A stretch of DNA of 64,000 bases from Girardinichthys multiradiatus. Taxonomy: Eukaryota; Chordata; Actinopteri; Cyprinodontiformes; Goodeidae. The number at the start of each line of letters is the position of its first letter. Within the stretch, counting starts at the first letter, position 1. Of the stretch, positions 35,804 through 52,375 are shown piece by piece. The DNA is taken from contig NC_061818.1 of NCBI RefSeq assembly GCF_021462225.1, forward strand, positions 18,373,462 to 18,437,461, written 5' to 3'. The notes under the pieces are model-generated. The model was not told the DNA's origin. It made no database searches and saw only the letters and a program-made list of their open reading frames with translations. The position numbers and the translations under genes were made by a program.

Positions 35804-38800
35804 CTGTGAGAAAGCCAATGAAGGTGAGCAGTGAGGTAACTGGGAAGTAAGGCAAGTGTTTGTGGAACCTCCAGGTGACAGAACCACAAGGTTTGTGGCT
35901 GGAAGGGGAGCTGGGAAAGGGGGGAAGGGCAAGGGTCCTCAGATTGAAGGAGCTTTGCACAGCATATATAGTAGGAACTAACTCTACCTGTAATGGCTCA
36001 GATTAGATATAATTAAATTTTAGTGAGACATACCACCAGATATATCTTACTTCCTTTTATTGCATTAAAGAACATGTCAGTACCAAAGAGTCTATCAGCT
36101 AACACTCATTTGTTTCATAACTGCCATTTTTATCATGTAAATACTGACATTCAAAAGTCCTCACAGGGTGGTTTAACAATTGAGTCTTAAACCAAAAGCA
36201 TTACAGGCTGAGCAGTGCCTAGTGTTGCCTAGAGCTCCCCCTCAAGGTTTGGAGGTTCAAAGTAAAAACAACTGAGACCAGCTGATAAACCAATAAACCA
36301 AAAACAAATTCAGGGAAAGTTCAAGGAATAAAAGACTTTTTTTATTTATTGGTTTGATCTGTTATAGGTCTCGTTGACTAGTTTTAGAAGAGGACAGAAA
36401 AACACACAAACTGCATGATGCTCTTGTGTGTTTGGTGGACAAAGACAACAAAAGGGCAAAAAGCCCTTACATGCATTGCATCATGCTTTCCCCGTGCACA
36501 TTTCATTTAAATGCATCTACATCATTCCATATTTCCCCATGTCCTTCTTGCACATACCGTCCTCAAGCAAGCATGCCGTGCACACACAAAATGTCTCACA
36601 GGACAAGCAGCTGTGTAGTTGTGCACAAAAAGTCATTGTTGGTGACACTGAAATGAGCTTGAGTTGTTTTAATGTGGTTGTTGGTATAAAAGCAAGAACA
36701 TTTAATGTAGTTGTGCTGACACATAAGCAATTTGCTGCACTGATAGTTTCTTTTTTTTTTTTAGGTCTAGTGTGTGAAAAAAGGGTTAAGGTTAAGAGAG
36801 TTAACAGGTGAGAGAGAGCAGTGTTCTTTTGGAAATCGGTAGGAGGAAAAAGCACGAAAAGATCTCCATGGAAGTGTTACTTTGATGCGGAAATATGTAG
36901 CTTTTGGGGTAAATATACTAAACGTATGTAGAAAATATGAAGTGAAAAATTAAGTGCCAGAAAATACACATCAGAACTGAAATGAACAGTTTAGGAGACA
37001 GAGATGATAGAGTAACAAAAATCAGTTGGTCCTAAAGTGGTGAATATAAACAAAAGTAAAAAAAAAAAGAAATAAGAGAGAGAAAACAATGTATTTAAAA
37101 AGAAGCAGAAAAAACAGAAACATCACCATTCTTGGTTGGCTGTGTCTGTAAAAAGCAGTCCTGCCTGAGGGCTCTGGTGTCTCTCCTCCAAACAGAGACA
37201 GTCAACAGTGAAAAGCAATAGAGCTAAATAGATTATTCCAACTGATTGGAAACACATGTCTGGAATTGTTCCAGTAATAATGTTCAAGGAACAAATTATT
37301 GAATTAAATCATGCATGTAAAGCATGTTTTGCTGTTAGCCAGAGGAACAGAGGGGTTAGAAATTTCCTTTCAATCAGGAAGGACGCTTATAATGCCTTGC
37401 AAACTCTTTCACATTTTGTCACATTACAACCACAAACTACAAGGCATTTTGTTTGGTTTGTATGTGTTAGAGCAACACAAAGTAGTGCACACTTGAATAG
37501 TAGTATAAATACTAGTATAAGTAAAAATCTGAATGTTGTGGCATGCATTTTCATTTAACTCCTTTTACTCTGACATTATAGAGAAATTCCAGAACAACTA
37601 TTTGCCTTCATAGATGTTCTCCATCCATTCTGACTGACGTCAACCAATTTTGCGATGAAGAATTGGCAAACATTTGAATCTCCAGATGTGCAAAGCTCAG
37701 AGAGCCATACCTCAAAAGACTTGCAGCTGTAACTGAATTGCCAGGTTGTTCTAAAAAGTATTGACTCACTTGGATTGAATAAACATACAAGCCACACTTT
37801 TCAGATTTTCATTTGCGAAGTATATGGAATACCTCTTATCTTCAATTACTATTATACGCTACTTTGTTTTGGTCTAAGAAACAAAAACACAATGAAATAC
37901 GATAAAGTTTGTAATTGTAATACCAATCAAAGTGAAAAAGCTTAAGTTGCATCGATACATGTAGTCTTAAAACGAATAGCTAACAGACAAAAAGAGAGGT
38001 AGTGAGGGTGCGTCTGATGTAGCAATAGAAATTGATAGGGGTTTGCGTCAAAATTAAAAGCCACAAATAAATTAGAAAGAGATCAATAAAACTTAAAAAG
38101 CATGGTTTAAATAGTAGTGATCTCAACTTTTATTTGTGAGATTAGGTATTTACTCAGGAGAATGACCCGATAAGACAATAATCTTGATGTAAAAGTTTTT
38201 TAACCTATGGAAATAAAGTGAGCATAGGAACGACACATTATTATTATTAATTCCAGTTGTGTCTATGTCCCATTTAATATGCAAGGGTAAGTACAGTAAA
38301 ATGTCAACACTATTTGTTCAAAGTCTGTTGATGAAGGAGCAATGGTTGGGAATAGAAATGGTCTCCTGTGCCCACAGGGTGTTTGGCTGGCTGCCCCCCC
38401 CGGAGGCTTACAGTTATCTGCCAGTGATTTCTCATGGGAGCTGATCACGGGAGGAGTTAAGGAAACATATGCTCATGAGTGTGGTTAGCATTTTGTACGC
38501 TTCTCTTTTGGAAATAATTCATGAGTGACTCTTTGTGTCTGAGGTATTTGACAAACGGGTGTGTGCAGAGGAAAAAATAAGGTAGGTGGTTATCGGCCGT
38601 GCAGAAGGCAGGTGAGCGTATGCGTGGGGAGGGGAGCAGCAATATTCAGAGATGAAAGGGGGCTGGAAACAGAATAGAACTGCATTGACGACAGAACCAA
38701 AGGACAAAGAGGAGATCGGACTTGCAGATAGAAAAGGCTGCTCAGGGGCTTGGAGCTGCTACATGAAGGGTGACAGAAAAAAGAACAGCTTCTGAATGGC

Positions 38801-39531
38801 AACCAAAGGCTCCCTGAAGAAAACACATCACTGACACAAGCCCTGCTGCTCTCTCACCATGAGACATAGCAGAAAATATCTATGTGTAGGTTGATGTTAC
38901 CTAATTCCCTGTGTTTCTGTGTATGTGAGTGTGTATGTTTGATTATCGGCCTCATCCACAGGAGTGAGCGAATCAGAGGACATTAAGTCTGATGGACCTT
39001 CCAAGCCCCGTTGCACATGCATGCTATCAGGGAGTGTTTTTTTTTTTTTTTTTTTGTCAATGTCTCCTTCTATAACAAGTTTGGGTTATTTAAAGAGTTG
39101 CAATAACCTCAACACATAATATCATCTCATTATTTAAAAAAAAGTTAAATATGATAACTTCAATTGCGACCTGTACTGTTCCTGCATGTATGTGTTTGTG
39201 AGCTTGCCTGTCCAGTGCAAACGAGCTGAGAGGGTCTCTCTTTCTCGTCTCCTCCTGCGGATACACTGCCCCCGCCTGGAACCCTTCGAAATAACTATCC
39301 TGCTACCTGCACCCACCAGTTTTACACAACCACACAAAGGCCACAACATTGACCAGCCGACCCCAAGTTTTCCACGAAAATAAACAGAAAGAGAACGAAA
39401 GAAACAATGACACTAAAGTTTACACCACGTTGAGCGCTTATATCCCTGGTCCCTCCCTTACAGACCACCCCCAAATCCCCACGACACCCATAGGAAGGAT
39501 TTGATAGAGATGTGGGGTAGGCCTTTCTGAC
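35804..39531. other. intron between exons 37b and 38 of cacna1a
   Basis: This 3.7-kb intron has a fragment of a Tc1-like end at 37391-37500 and an uninterrupted T run of about 20 at 39037. The rest is AT-rich sequence with no recognised feature. Confidence 0.6.
37391..37500. mobile_element. Tc1-like terminal fragment
   Basis: The stretch aatgccttgcaaactctttc, acattttgtcacattacaac, cacaaagtagtgcacac resembles one end of the same Tc1-like family as the relic at 19345-21705. The rest of the element is missing. Confidence 0.5.
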
Positions 39532-39628
39532 CTTGTAGGCCACCTGTGCTGGACACCTCTTCCCTAGGCCCAACGGAGGACTCATTTGTCTCAGCATGTC
39601 ATACATTTCCCTGCAACTGATCCTGCCA
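39532..39628 (-). CDS. cacna1a: cacna1a exon 37b (EFb alternative)
   Basis: This 97-nt exon gives [20 protein letters not shown] then [12 protein letters not shown]. It matches the EFb form ([22 protein letters not shown] in mammals). It lies downstream of 37a, the same order as in mammals. The true acceptor is atgcag|TGGCAGG; nearer AGs inside the exon would break the frame or shorten it. The donor is AAG|gtcaga. Confidence 0.92.
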
Positions 39629-42916
<3,288 letters not shown>

Positions 42917-42994
42917 TTAACCATTCAGTTTGACAAACAATATCTTACAATCAGTCAAATTATTCCTGCATCCTGAGTTGAAACCTTGGATTTC

Positions 42995-43452
42995 TTTCAA
43001 ATGCAGTTAAAGTTATACTGCCTAAACCTTTTTAGATTTTATCACCATTTTGTTATCTCTACCAGCTTTGCAGACGTAGAGACTGGATTTTTTGCCTGTT
43101 CTTGGCAAAATAGCTCAAGCGTAGCCAGATTGAATTGAAGCTTTTGAGAAATTTAATTGTCAAGTCTTGCCCCATTGGAAATAGGTATGAAACCAGCTGA
43201 AGAAAGAAATCACCACATCATGATGCTGCCACCACTATGTTTTACAGTAGACATGTTGTTTTTAAGCTGATGTGCAGTGTTAGATTTCTACCATGCAGAG
43301 CATTTTACTTGGAAGCCTAAAATGAAAGAAATTGTGCTCTCTTCTGACTAGAACATCTGCTGTGTCATGTACATACATGATCCAGTTAAATAATATGTTT
43401 TTGGTTGTAGTCTGATAAAATGTGAAAAGAGGTGCAACTACTTCAGTAAGAC
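42995..43452. mobile_element. Tc1-like relic in intron 35
   Basis: It contains tctctaccagctttgcagac, caaaatagctcaagcgtagc, catgatgctgccaccactat and ttctgactagaac, which follow the same fish Tc1-like family as the relic at 20750-21700. It fills most of the 616-bp intron between exons 35 and 36. It is internally deleted and non-coding. Confidence 0.65.
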
Positions 43453-43496
43453 ACAAATGTTAAAGAAGAATGTTAAGCTTTAAATTGCGTGCTCAC

Positions 43497-43647
43497 CAAG
43501 AACGAACAGAAGAAGATGAAGGAGACAAAGTAAAGGTAGGCCACCTGGCTGCCACACTCTGGCGCTGTGTTTCCTGACAGGGGGTCACACTCCTTACCCC
43601 CGAGACAAGCCAGCATAATGTCATGCCACGCCTCCCCTGTTGCACTC
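43497..43647 (-). CDS. cacna1a: cacna1a exon 35: domain IV pore glutamate, start of S6
   Basis: This 151-nt exon encodes [40 protein letters not shown] and [15 protein letters not shown] carries the domain IV glutamate of the selectivity filter. The paired cysteines of the post-filter loop (KECD and PECG) are present, and the exon ends inside IVS6. The acceptor is ttgaag|GAG and the donor TTG|gtgagc. Confidence 0.95.
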
Positions 43648-43765
43648 CTTCAAATGCACAAAAATTCACATGATCTGTTCAAAGTTTCTATGAATTTATG
43701 CATACTTTACTGCATATAAAGATATCCACTCTTACTGTGGAGTTCAAACACATGCAAATAAGCAC

Positions 43766-43863
43766 CTAAAGAGAAGCATCAAAGCCTGCACAAAGGTCCT
43801 GAAGTTGTTGTGTTCGTTGATGGCACTCTCTCCATCTTCCTCAATAGCAATATTCCCAAATAG
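43766..43863 (-). CDS. cacna1a: cacna1a exon 34: domain IV turret
   Basis: This 98-nt exon (32 codons plus 2 nt) reads [20 protein letters not shown] then [12 protein letters not shown]. It encodes the extracellular turret and the pore-helix start. Human CaV2.1 has a longer acidic stretch between FGNI and EHNNFRTF (DVEDEDSDEDEFQ); here it is shorter and closer in length to CaV2.2. It is separated from exon 35 by a 118-nt intron. Confidence 0.94.
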
Positions 43864-44086
43864 CTGCCAAACAAATTCAAATTCATATCATCACCATTAA
43901 AAACATTTTAAGAGGAATCCTTCAAATAAATCTAAAAACACATAACGTTGACACAACTGCTATAATATTACTTCCATTCTCATCATTTGTCAGTACATTG
44001 TTCCACACTATAAATTCACAAAGTAAATTATCTTAAATGCATCTTTAAAACCCTGTAGGAAAAGTTAGGTAAAGGCTATCACCCAC

Positions 44087-44152
44087 CTGCATCCCGATTA
44101 TGGCATAGATGAAAAACAGCATGGCAATGAGAAGGCAGACATAAGGTAGCGC
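44087..44152 (-). CDS. cacna1a: cacna1a exon 33: domain IV S5
   Basis: This is a 66-nt, phase-0 exon of 22 codons, [20 protein letters not shown] then MQ, encoding IVS5. The acceptor is cttag|GCG and the donor CAG|gtgggt. The helix is identical to the mammalian sequence as far as I recall it. Confidence 0.95.
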
Positions 44153-45400
<1,248 letters not shown>

Positions 45401-48400
45401 CTACAGCACAGCCACATCATGACCAGAGATAAAGATAGATGGGGAGGTTGGAGAAAAGAAAAAAACAAGGAGAGAGAGGAAAATGAAGTAGGCAAAAGAG
45501 GGGCAGAAAAGAGGAATTGGGGTTGGAACAAAATAAAACAGTAGTTAGTTTTGCAGCAAATTCTACCATATATACTTAAAAGAATAAAAACATAAATTAG
45601 AGGGAAAAAAAACAAAACTCAACTTATTAAAGAATTGAAAGCAAAGAGAAAGAAAATAATAAGGAGTCATACAAGTCAAAGCAAACCAAACACATGTCAG
45701 CAAGGCTTCAACAAGCTATTCATATCCAGTAGATCGGGCAAACAAAACAATGCAACACAAGAGGGGGAAAGAAACCATTCAATTCTAACTAGCTTCATCC
45801 AATTAGGAATAAGTTATTAGTAAATGTGGCAAAGAAGGTGAATTGTTCGAGTGCAGGAATGTCAGGACATTTCCTTTCAAAGACAACCAAATGCACTAAT
45901 TCTCTCAAGGCAAAGATGCAGATTTTTAAAGCATGACGAGCACACACCATGCATATGCAGAAGAAAAAAGAAAATTTAACAGCATCTCATGCGTCATTTG
46001 AACAGACTGAAGAGGTCAAATAAGACACAGTAAAGATGTCACCATCAAAGAAGAGCAACAAAAGTCCAAATCCAAAAAAGGATTTCTTAAGTTTTAACAT
46101 TTGCAATAAATTGTTATATTTGATTTTTGTTACTTTTATTTGATTTTCTTGCTTATATAACATCTTACAGTTTGTTTTCTTCCACTGCTTATCACAGAAA
46201 AGAACAAAAGACTACTGTTTGGAACTGAATGCTGAAAAGATGCTGGCAGCAGCACATGCAGGTTACTGTATGGCATTTAGTGCATCGCTCTGCGAGTGTC
46301 TTCGTGTGTGGTTGTTTGTGTGTGTTGTGAAAATAAAGAGCTGCTGCCAAAGGCATGCAAGGGTCATCATGCACCACTTATTCTCCCTGCCAAGAGCATA
46401 GCTTTGGAGTCACTGTCTTGGCGGAAAAAAAAATCTACCAGTCACTTTTGGATGTGTGGGTGAATATGTGAATATTGTGAGCTCACATAGTTGAATGTAC
46501 CAGTCTGTAGCAGTTTATAGTGTCTTAATACTTTACAAACTGTGCTCGAGTTCTCAGTAAAGGATGTACAGTGAGTGTTGTGAGTGAGTCAATCACAGCA
46601 TGCACAATTTACAAACATAATACTAGCTGGGGTGCCGATAAAACACATGCAGCAAAATAAGATCTCCAAAGAAAATTACAAACCATCTACATGTGGATGT
46701 TGCAGACATATGGTTTATAGCAGCAAATGTTTGGGGTTTTTGGTTGATTCGCAGAACAACCAGAGAGATTGACCAAGCCGGTTGTCATGGGTGGAACACA
46801 GAAGATTCATAGTGCATTTTGATTGGGCGAAATCACAGGAACAAGTCGAGGGGGAGAGAAGGGGGACAGGGCAAAGTAGATTACAGAAGGTCGTCGTAAA
46901 GTGTGTAGACGATTTAAAGAAAGCATGTGAAAAGATAAAAAAACAAGACAAAAATCAATGGTCATAACATCAAAAAAAGCAGTACAATAGCAGGTCTCAG
47001 TGTATAGATTTTGTACAACTTTATGAAACTCATAAGAAAAATAATAACAATAATAACAAAAAACAGAATTATATGGTATGGATTTCCTCCAACTGGTCTT
47101 GATTTCATTACAAGCATTGGGCAGGTGCAAAGTTTCAAGGTACAGCAACCTCCATTTGGAAATATTCATGGTTTTAAAACCATCTACATTTTGCCTATAT
47201 AGTTTCTGTGGTTTAAATTCATCTGGGTGACTTTCTAAAGAGTGTGCAAGCATTATCTCAGAACCTAAGACCAGCAATCAATGCACAGAACTTATCTAAA
47301 AGACTTGTCACGCTCCCAGTTTTATAATATTTAAAACACTGCTACTTCTGAAACCTTTAAATTGGCCCGCTGGCTCCTTGGCCTTTTAGAAGAAACTAAA
47401 TTTGGATTTTAACCAAATGCTTTCTATTAAACATGGATTAAACATCTACAATTAAAAATAAATAAAATGTTGCTTCATGAGTATGTAAAACAGTAAAACT
47501 TCCAAAGCATTCACACATTTCCTCTTAGGTTTGTTCTCAGTTTGTACATTAGAATTAAAACAACAATAATTAGAAGCAATACTTTAGCAACTAATACAAT
47601 ACCGTCATCACAATATGTGATATTTACGTAGGAGTAGCATGATAATTTGCTTTTTTTAATAAATGCAGTAGTTGTATTTGTTTTTTTTTTTACATTCAGA
47701 TTGTCATGCTGGACCATGCCTGCTTTATGGCAATTTCAAGAGCAGCAAAAGGTTTAGCAAGACTAAACCTTTACTGCTCAACAACTGTAATTTCAGCTTT
47801 TCCAAAGACCTTTGCACCACTGGTATTTCTTACTCTCACAGACAGAACTTTTCAATCATCATCATGCTTTCACGACTAATTTTATTCTACCCTCCCTCTT
47901 ACATATTTACCCTCACTTTGTTTGCAAATTGCAATCAAAACAAAAAAAAGTATAATAATTACACTATATAGACAAAAGTATTTCTTCACATCTTTAGATT
48001 ATCAGGGCTTTCAGTGACATTCATGGCTATAGTTGCCTAAAATCAAGCACATAGATTGCATACTCCTACAAACATTTGTGAAAGAATGTGTCAGTCTCAG
48101 GGAATTCTAGACTGGTCCCGAGATAGGATGCTACCTGTACAATAGTTCCAGTTGTAAAGTGGTAGGTCATGTGACCAAGGTGCACAGTGCGCAGAGGTCA
48201 CAAACTTTCATCAGAGTCAATAGCTGCAGACCTCCAAACTTCATCTGGCCTTCACATTAGCTCAAGAACAGTGGGTGGAGACCTTCAGGAAATTGGTTTG
48301 TAAGTGCATTACAAAGGATCAGATGTGTAAAGCACAATTCTTATCCAATGGACAAGAAGTCTGGCTTTGACAAGTGCCAGGAGAACAGCCCTTGTTTGCC

Positions 48401-49322
48401 AGCATTGTGTGGAATGTAAAGTTTGGTGCTGTTTTTCAAGTGTTGGGCTCGTTCCCTTAGTTTCACAGAAAATAACTTTTAGCACTTCAGGAAACAAAAA
48501 AATTTTGGGGCAATTTAATGCTCCCAGTTTTGTAGGAACAGTTTCAGGATACCCCCTTCCTGTTCCACAAAGCAATTTCCATGAAGACATAGCTGGGCAA
48601 GTTTGGTTTGAAAGATCTTGACTGGCCTGCTGAGAGTCCTGACTTCAACCTGATTAAACACCTTTGGGATGAATTAGAGTGGAGAAATCCAATAAGCCTT
48701 TTCAGATGTGTTGAAGCTGTTGTCCTATTAATTAATAAGAATAGGATCTTACTAAAGTTCCTATGTGTGTGAAACCACATGAGTGAATACTTTTAGCAAT
48801 ATAGTGTATGTAAAAAGAAATGTTTAAAAAATGCAAATTTTTAAAATAATATTTCCAGACATGTCTTTGAAATCACTGAGCGTGAGATTTTTGCTGGAAC
48901 CTTAATGGCTATAGTGACTATTAGAGAACTGAAACAAGCAAATAACATGACTGGCTGCTTGGACAAGCTGTTAACTGGGTCTATGTAGAGTATCAGCATG
49001 CTCCCTGCCTTGCTGACAGTGGCTCCAAGTTGGCTGGCTGGATCCCCATCTCACCAACTGGGACAATTATATAAGACTTTCAAGAGGCGTCACGCATGAC
49101 TGAGCAATCCCAGAGTCTACGGTGATATCTAACTCATGCTCTTCCCTTATTCTCTTGGCTTGTATGTTTTTGAAAGACAGTGACAGATTTAAAACTTCAG
49201 TGACACATGCTGCACCTCACCTAACTTAAACTGCACTCTCAGAAGCTTTGTTAAATTTAATACTATGGTCTCAAGAAAAAAAAAACACTTTAGTGCATAA
49301 ATGGTTGAAAACTGCTACTTAC
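45401..49322. other. intron 31 of cacna1a
   Basis: This 3.9-kb intron contains a Tc1-like relic at 47962. The mammalian NP microexon (31a) would lie here; no six-base candidate with good flanking sites was found by eye. Confidence 0.6.
47962..48806 (+). mobile_element. Tc1-like relic, internally deleted
   Basis: The inverted ends are CACTATATAGACAAAAGTAT on the left and cactatattgctaaaagtat read inward from the right, each next to TA. Inside, at about 48616-48690, a decayed DDE end reads DWPAESPDFNLIKHLWDELE, where the catalytic glutamate of PIEHLW has become lysine. The length of 845 bp is about half a full element. Confidence 0.8.
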
Positions 49323-49406
49323 CCCAAGCTCTGTAACCAGGATGTCAGTAATGCTGCCCAGCACTGTCACACAGTCAAAAATATTCCAGGCATCTTTGAA
49401 ATAGTT
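49323..49406 (-). CDS. cacna1a: cacna1a exon 31: domain IV S3
   Basis: This is an 84-nt, phase-0 exon of 28 codons: [20 protein letters not shown] and DILVTELG. It forms IVS3 with the conserved aspartate of NIFD; a cysteine replaces the human phenylalanine after it. The donor is GGG|gtaagt. In mammals the two-residue NP exon 31a follows; no counterpart was recognisable in the next intron. Confidence 0.94.
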
Positions 49407-50795
49407 CTGAAGCAATCAAAGAAGAGAGGAAGCACATGAGAAGAGGTAGACATGGGCATGAAATGGCGGGGGAATATTGGGAAAAATGATAAGAAGAAAT
49501 GTAGCATGTTGGAATAAAACACAGTAGAACGGGAATTTATAAAGGAAGCAGACAAGCAGGGTGGTTACGAAGAATAGAGCAACAAAAAATGGCATTGAAC
49601 CAAATAAGAAATAAGAAAATGGGCAGTGCATGATTAAAGGGTTATAAATACAAGGTTAAATAATTAGATATGAAAAGTAGCACAAAAAAGCAGCAAAGAG
49701 AGAAGCAGAATGAGAAAGGGGAAAAAAGACATGTCAGACTCCGATAGGAACAGAAGGAAATTAGATAAGACAAATGGACCATTACTGACGATCTACTGGA
49801 TGGATGCCAGTAGACAAGTTAAGGACAAATTTTGCTGCATCAGGCAACAAAAGCAGCCAACAAACGTCACACATTGCATATATTGAAGGCTCACATGAAT
49901 TTATGGAGTTTCAAGAAATATTCATAAAACAGCATTTTTATTCTTGATTTCAAAACTTAACATGTGATTTACAGTGCATACATAAAATATACTTATGAAA
50001 CCAGAGTTTGGTTTTAATGAGTGTGATTGCTGTTTAGGTTATTCTTAAGGGAATCACAAGACGATGGTCAAGAGAAAGATTTGAGTGCCCTTTTTTCTTC
50101 TTTAGTTGTTGCCTGTATCCAAATTGTGCATTAGACATAGTGGCAGCTATCAAAACAAACCACCTTGATACCATCTACAAACACACACGAGAGCTTAAGA
50201 TGCCCGTGCTGACTATGTTCAAGCCCTCTGACTAAGATTCAAATCCTCTTCTGTCTAATCACCGCCCTCAGTGTAATTTTTGCTTCTATTTTTGCCACCA
50301 ATATGTCATTCACTCGTTTTCTACTAATTACTGCAGCGCTGTTCCCACACTATCCTTTATCTCCTCCAACCATTCAGCCTCAAAACATGTCTTGCTCCTT
50401 CCTTGCCTTTTTTCCATACTTTTAGCAACTGCACAATTTACCTTTTGATTTTTATTAGTTTCATCTGTCTTTGAATCCTTGCTGCTCACTGTGAAGTAAA
50501 TTACAATTTTAGCTCAGTTTTCTGAGCTAAATCCTAACTATAATACAAAGCAAACAGTAGGTGTGTTTCCACTTCAGAGGATTACAGGAATCAGTTTAGG
50601 ACTATTTTGTCCCTATTCAATTCCACTGTTTATACAGATTACCCACTTAGAAATTAACCTCAGGAAATGGTTCTATTAGGATAACAACTTTGTGGATGCT
50701 GGGTTCAAAAGCTTAAGCTGATTGATTGAATTCGTCAGCAGTATGTTTCAGTTATACTGGTTTAAACCTTATCACTTTTTTTTACTGTTGATATA

Positions 50796-51284
50796 CACTA
50801 CCGGTCAAAAGGTTTAGATACACTTTCTCAATTAAAGGGTCTCTTTATTTTCATGACTATTTACATTGTAGATTCTCCTCAAAGACATCACAACTGTGAA
50901 TAAACACACATAGAATTATGTAGTGATGAAAAAAAGTGAAATAATTCGGAAAATTTTTATGTTTTAGATTCTTCAAAATAGCCACCGTTTGCTTTTATTA
51001 CTGCTTTGCTCTCTTAGCATTTTCTCTCTGAGCTTTATAGGGTGGTCACCTGAAATGGTTTTCCAAAGAGACTTCCCAGAGGTTCAGTCATCACAGCAAA
51101 GGGCGGCTACTTTAAGAAATCTAAAACATAAAACATATTTAAAGTTCTTTTTGCAATATTTTGTTTGCTACAAAATTCCACTTGTTCATTCACAGTTTTG
51201 ATGCCTGCAGTGAAAATCTACGCTCTACAATGTAAATAGTCATAAACACAAATAAAGCATGTCTAAAACTTTTGACCGGTAGTG
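50796..51284. mobile_element. Tc1-type non-autonomous element (MITE)
   Basis: The inverted ends are CACTACCGGTCAAAAGGTTT on the left and cactaccggtcaaaagtttt read inward from the right, each bordered by TA. At 489 bp it lacks any transposase frame. It is an internally deleted Tc1-like derivative. Confidence 0.8.
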
Positions 51285-52375
51285 TATTCTTGTAATTTTC
51301 ACAAGATTTTAGATTACAGCCTTCTATTTCTGTAGTGACAGATAGAGTGATTTGTCCAGTTAAAGGTATATTTTAGTTTTTTTTCACAATTTATGGTAGA
51401 ATGTCAATGCATTACCAAGTTGTGATTAAAATGCATGTTGTTCCATGTTCGCACAGGTTTCAAGACACAAATAAAAACTGCAAACTTGTAGGAAAGCCTA
51501 TTTAGATCAGGCATGCCACTGTTGTTCCTGTGTGCAATATTCTTTACGGACATTCACTTTACTTAAAAAGTATCTGCAGATCTTGCACTTGTATGAAGAG
51601 TTTGAAGGTACATTTAATTAATTTCAGAGCTTAACCTTAGATGTGGAAGACCAGGTTGTAATCCTAAACTGAGCTTCCATTTATATCTTCTCTCCCATAA
51701 ATGCAGAGCAGGTAAAGTCTGTCTAAATGAAATACATTTAAGCTCATTAGAGTATTAGTTTTCTATGGTGTAATCTTACTGTGAGAGATTGATTTTATAG
51801 TTTTGTTGGTTCAAAATATAGCTTTTTATGAGGGGATATGTTTTCTTACTATCTTTCTCAGTAGGCTATAAAGGAGAAGCAAGTTGGGGGATACTCTTAG
51901 CACACATGACATTGAACATTCAGAGTAATTAGGTTAATAGAGATTCAGGGAAGAATAATATAAATACACCTAATTTTTAAGAAGGTAACAAAGCGGCACA
52001 GCCCAGCAGATTAAATGTATTATTAGATAGTTGTTTTTTGCATCATAAATCTGTTTAATTAATTATTTTAGTTATGAGACATTTAGGCATGTAAGTTAAG
52101 TCTTGTTTCCATCCAGCATGGATTAACTTAGCTTTCATGAGTTAGCTAAGACTACGACAATATGAAGCTATTGATGACAATCCTGACCTGTGGAAAAATG
52201 GTCAGGATTGGTGTTAATCTGACAAATTGAGCATATTTTGTTTTATCAAGATCAAATTGTATCCAAATTGTTTGCTTGTAATGCTTGTTTGGGTTTGAAC
52301 ACATCTTTTGTCATCTGATTTATCAAAAGACTTTCCAAACATGTCACTTTTATGAAGACAGTGTTATCAATAATA

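Noticed and set aside
39322..39606. Extension of exon 37b beyond its donor as a longer protein
   Set aside because: The reading frame runs on into the intron after a good GT donor, and exon 38 joins correctly at that donor.
45401..49322. A counterpart of the mammalian NP (31a) or CaV2.2 ET microexon in the IVS3-S4 linker
   Set aside because: I searched this intron by eye on the minus strand for six bases encoding Asn-Pro or Glu-Thr between AG and GT. No site had both a convincing acceptor tract and donor. It may still exist with a different sequence.
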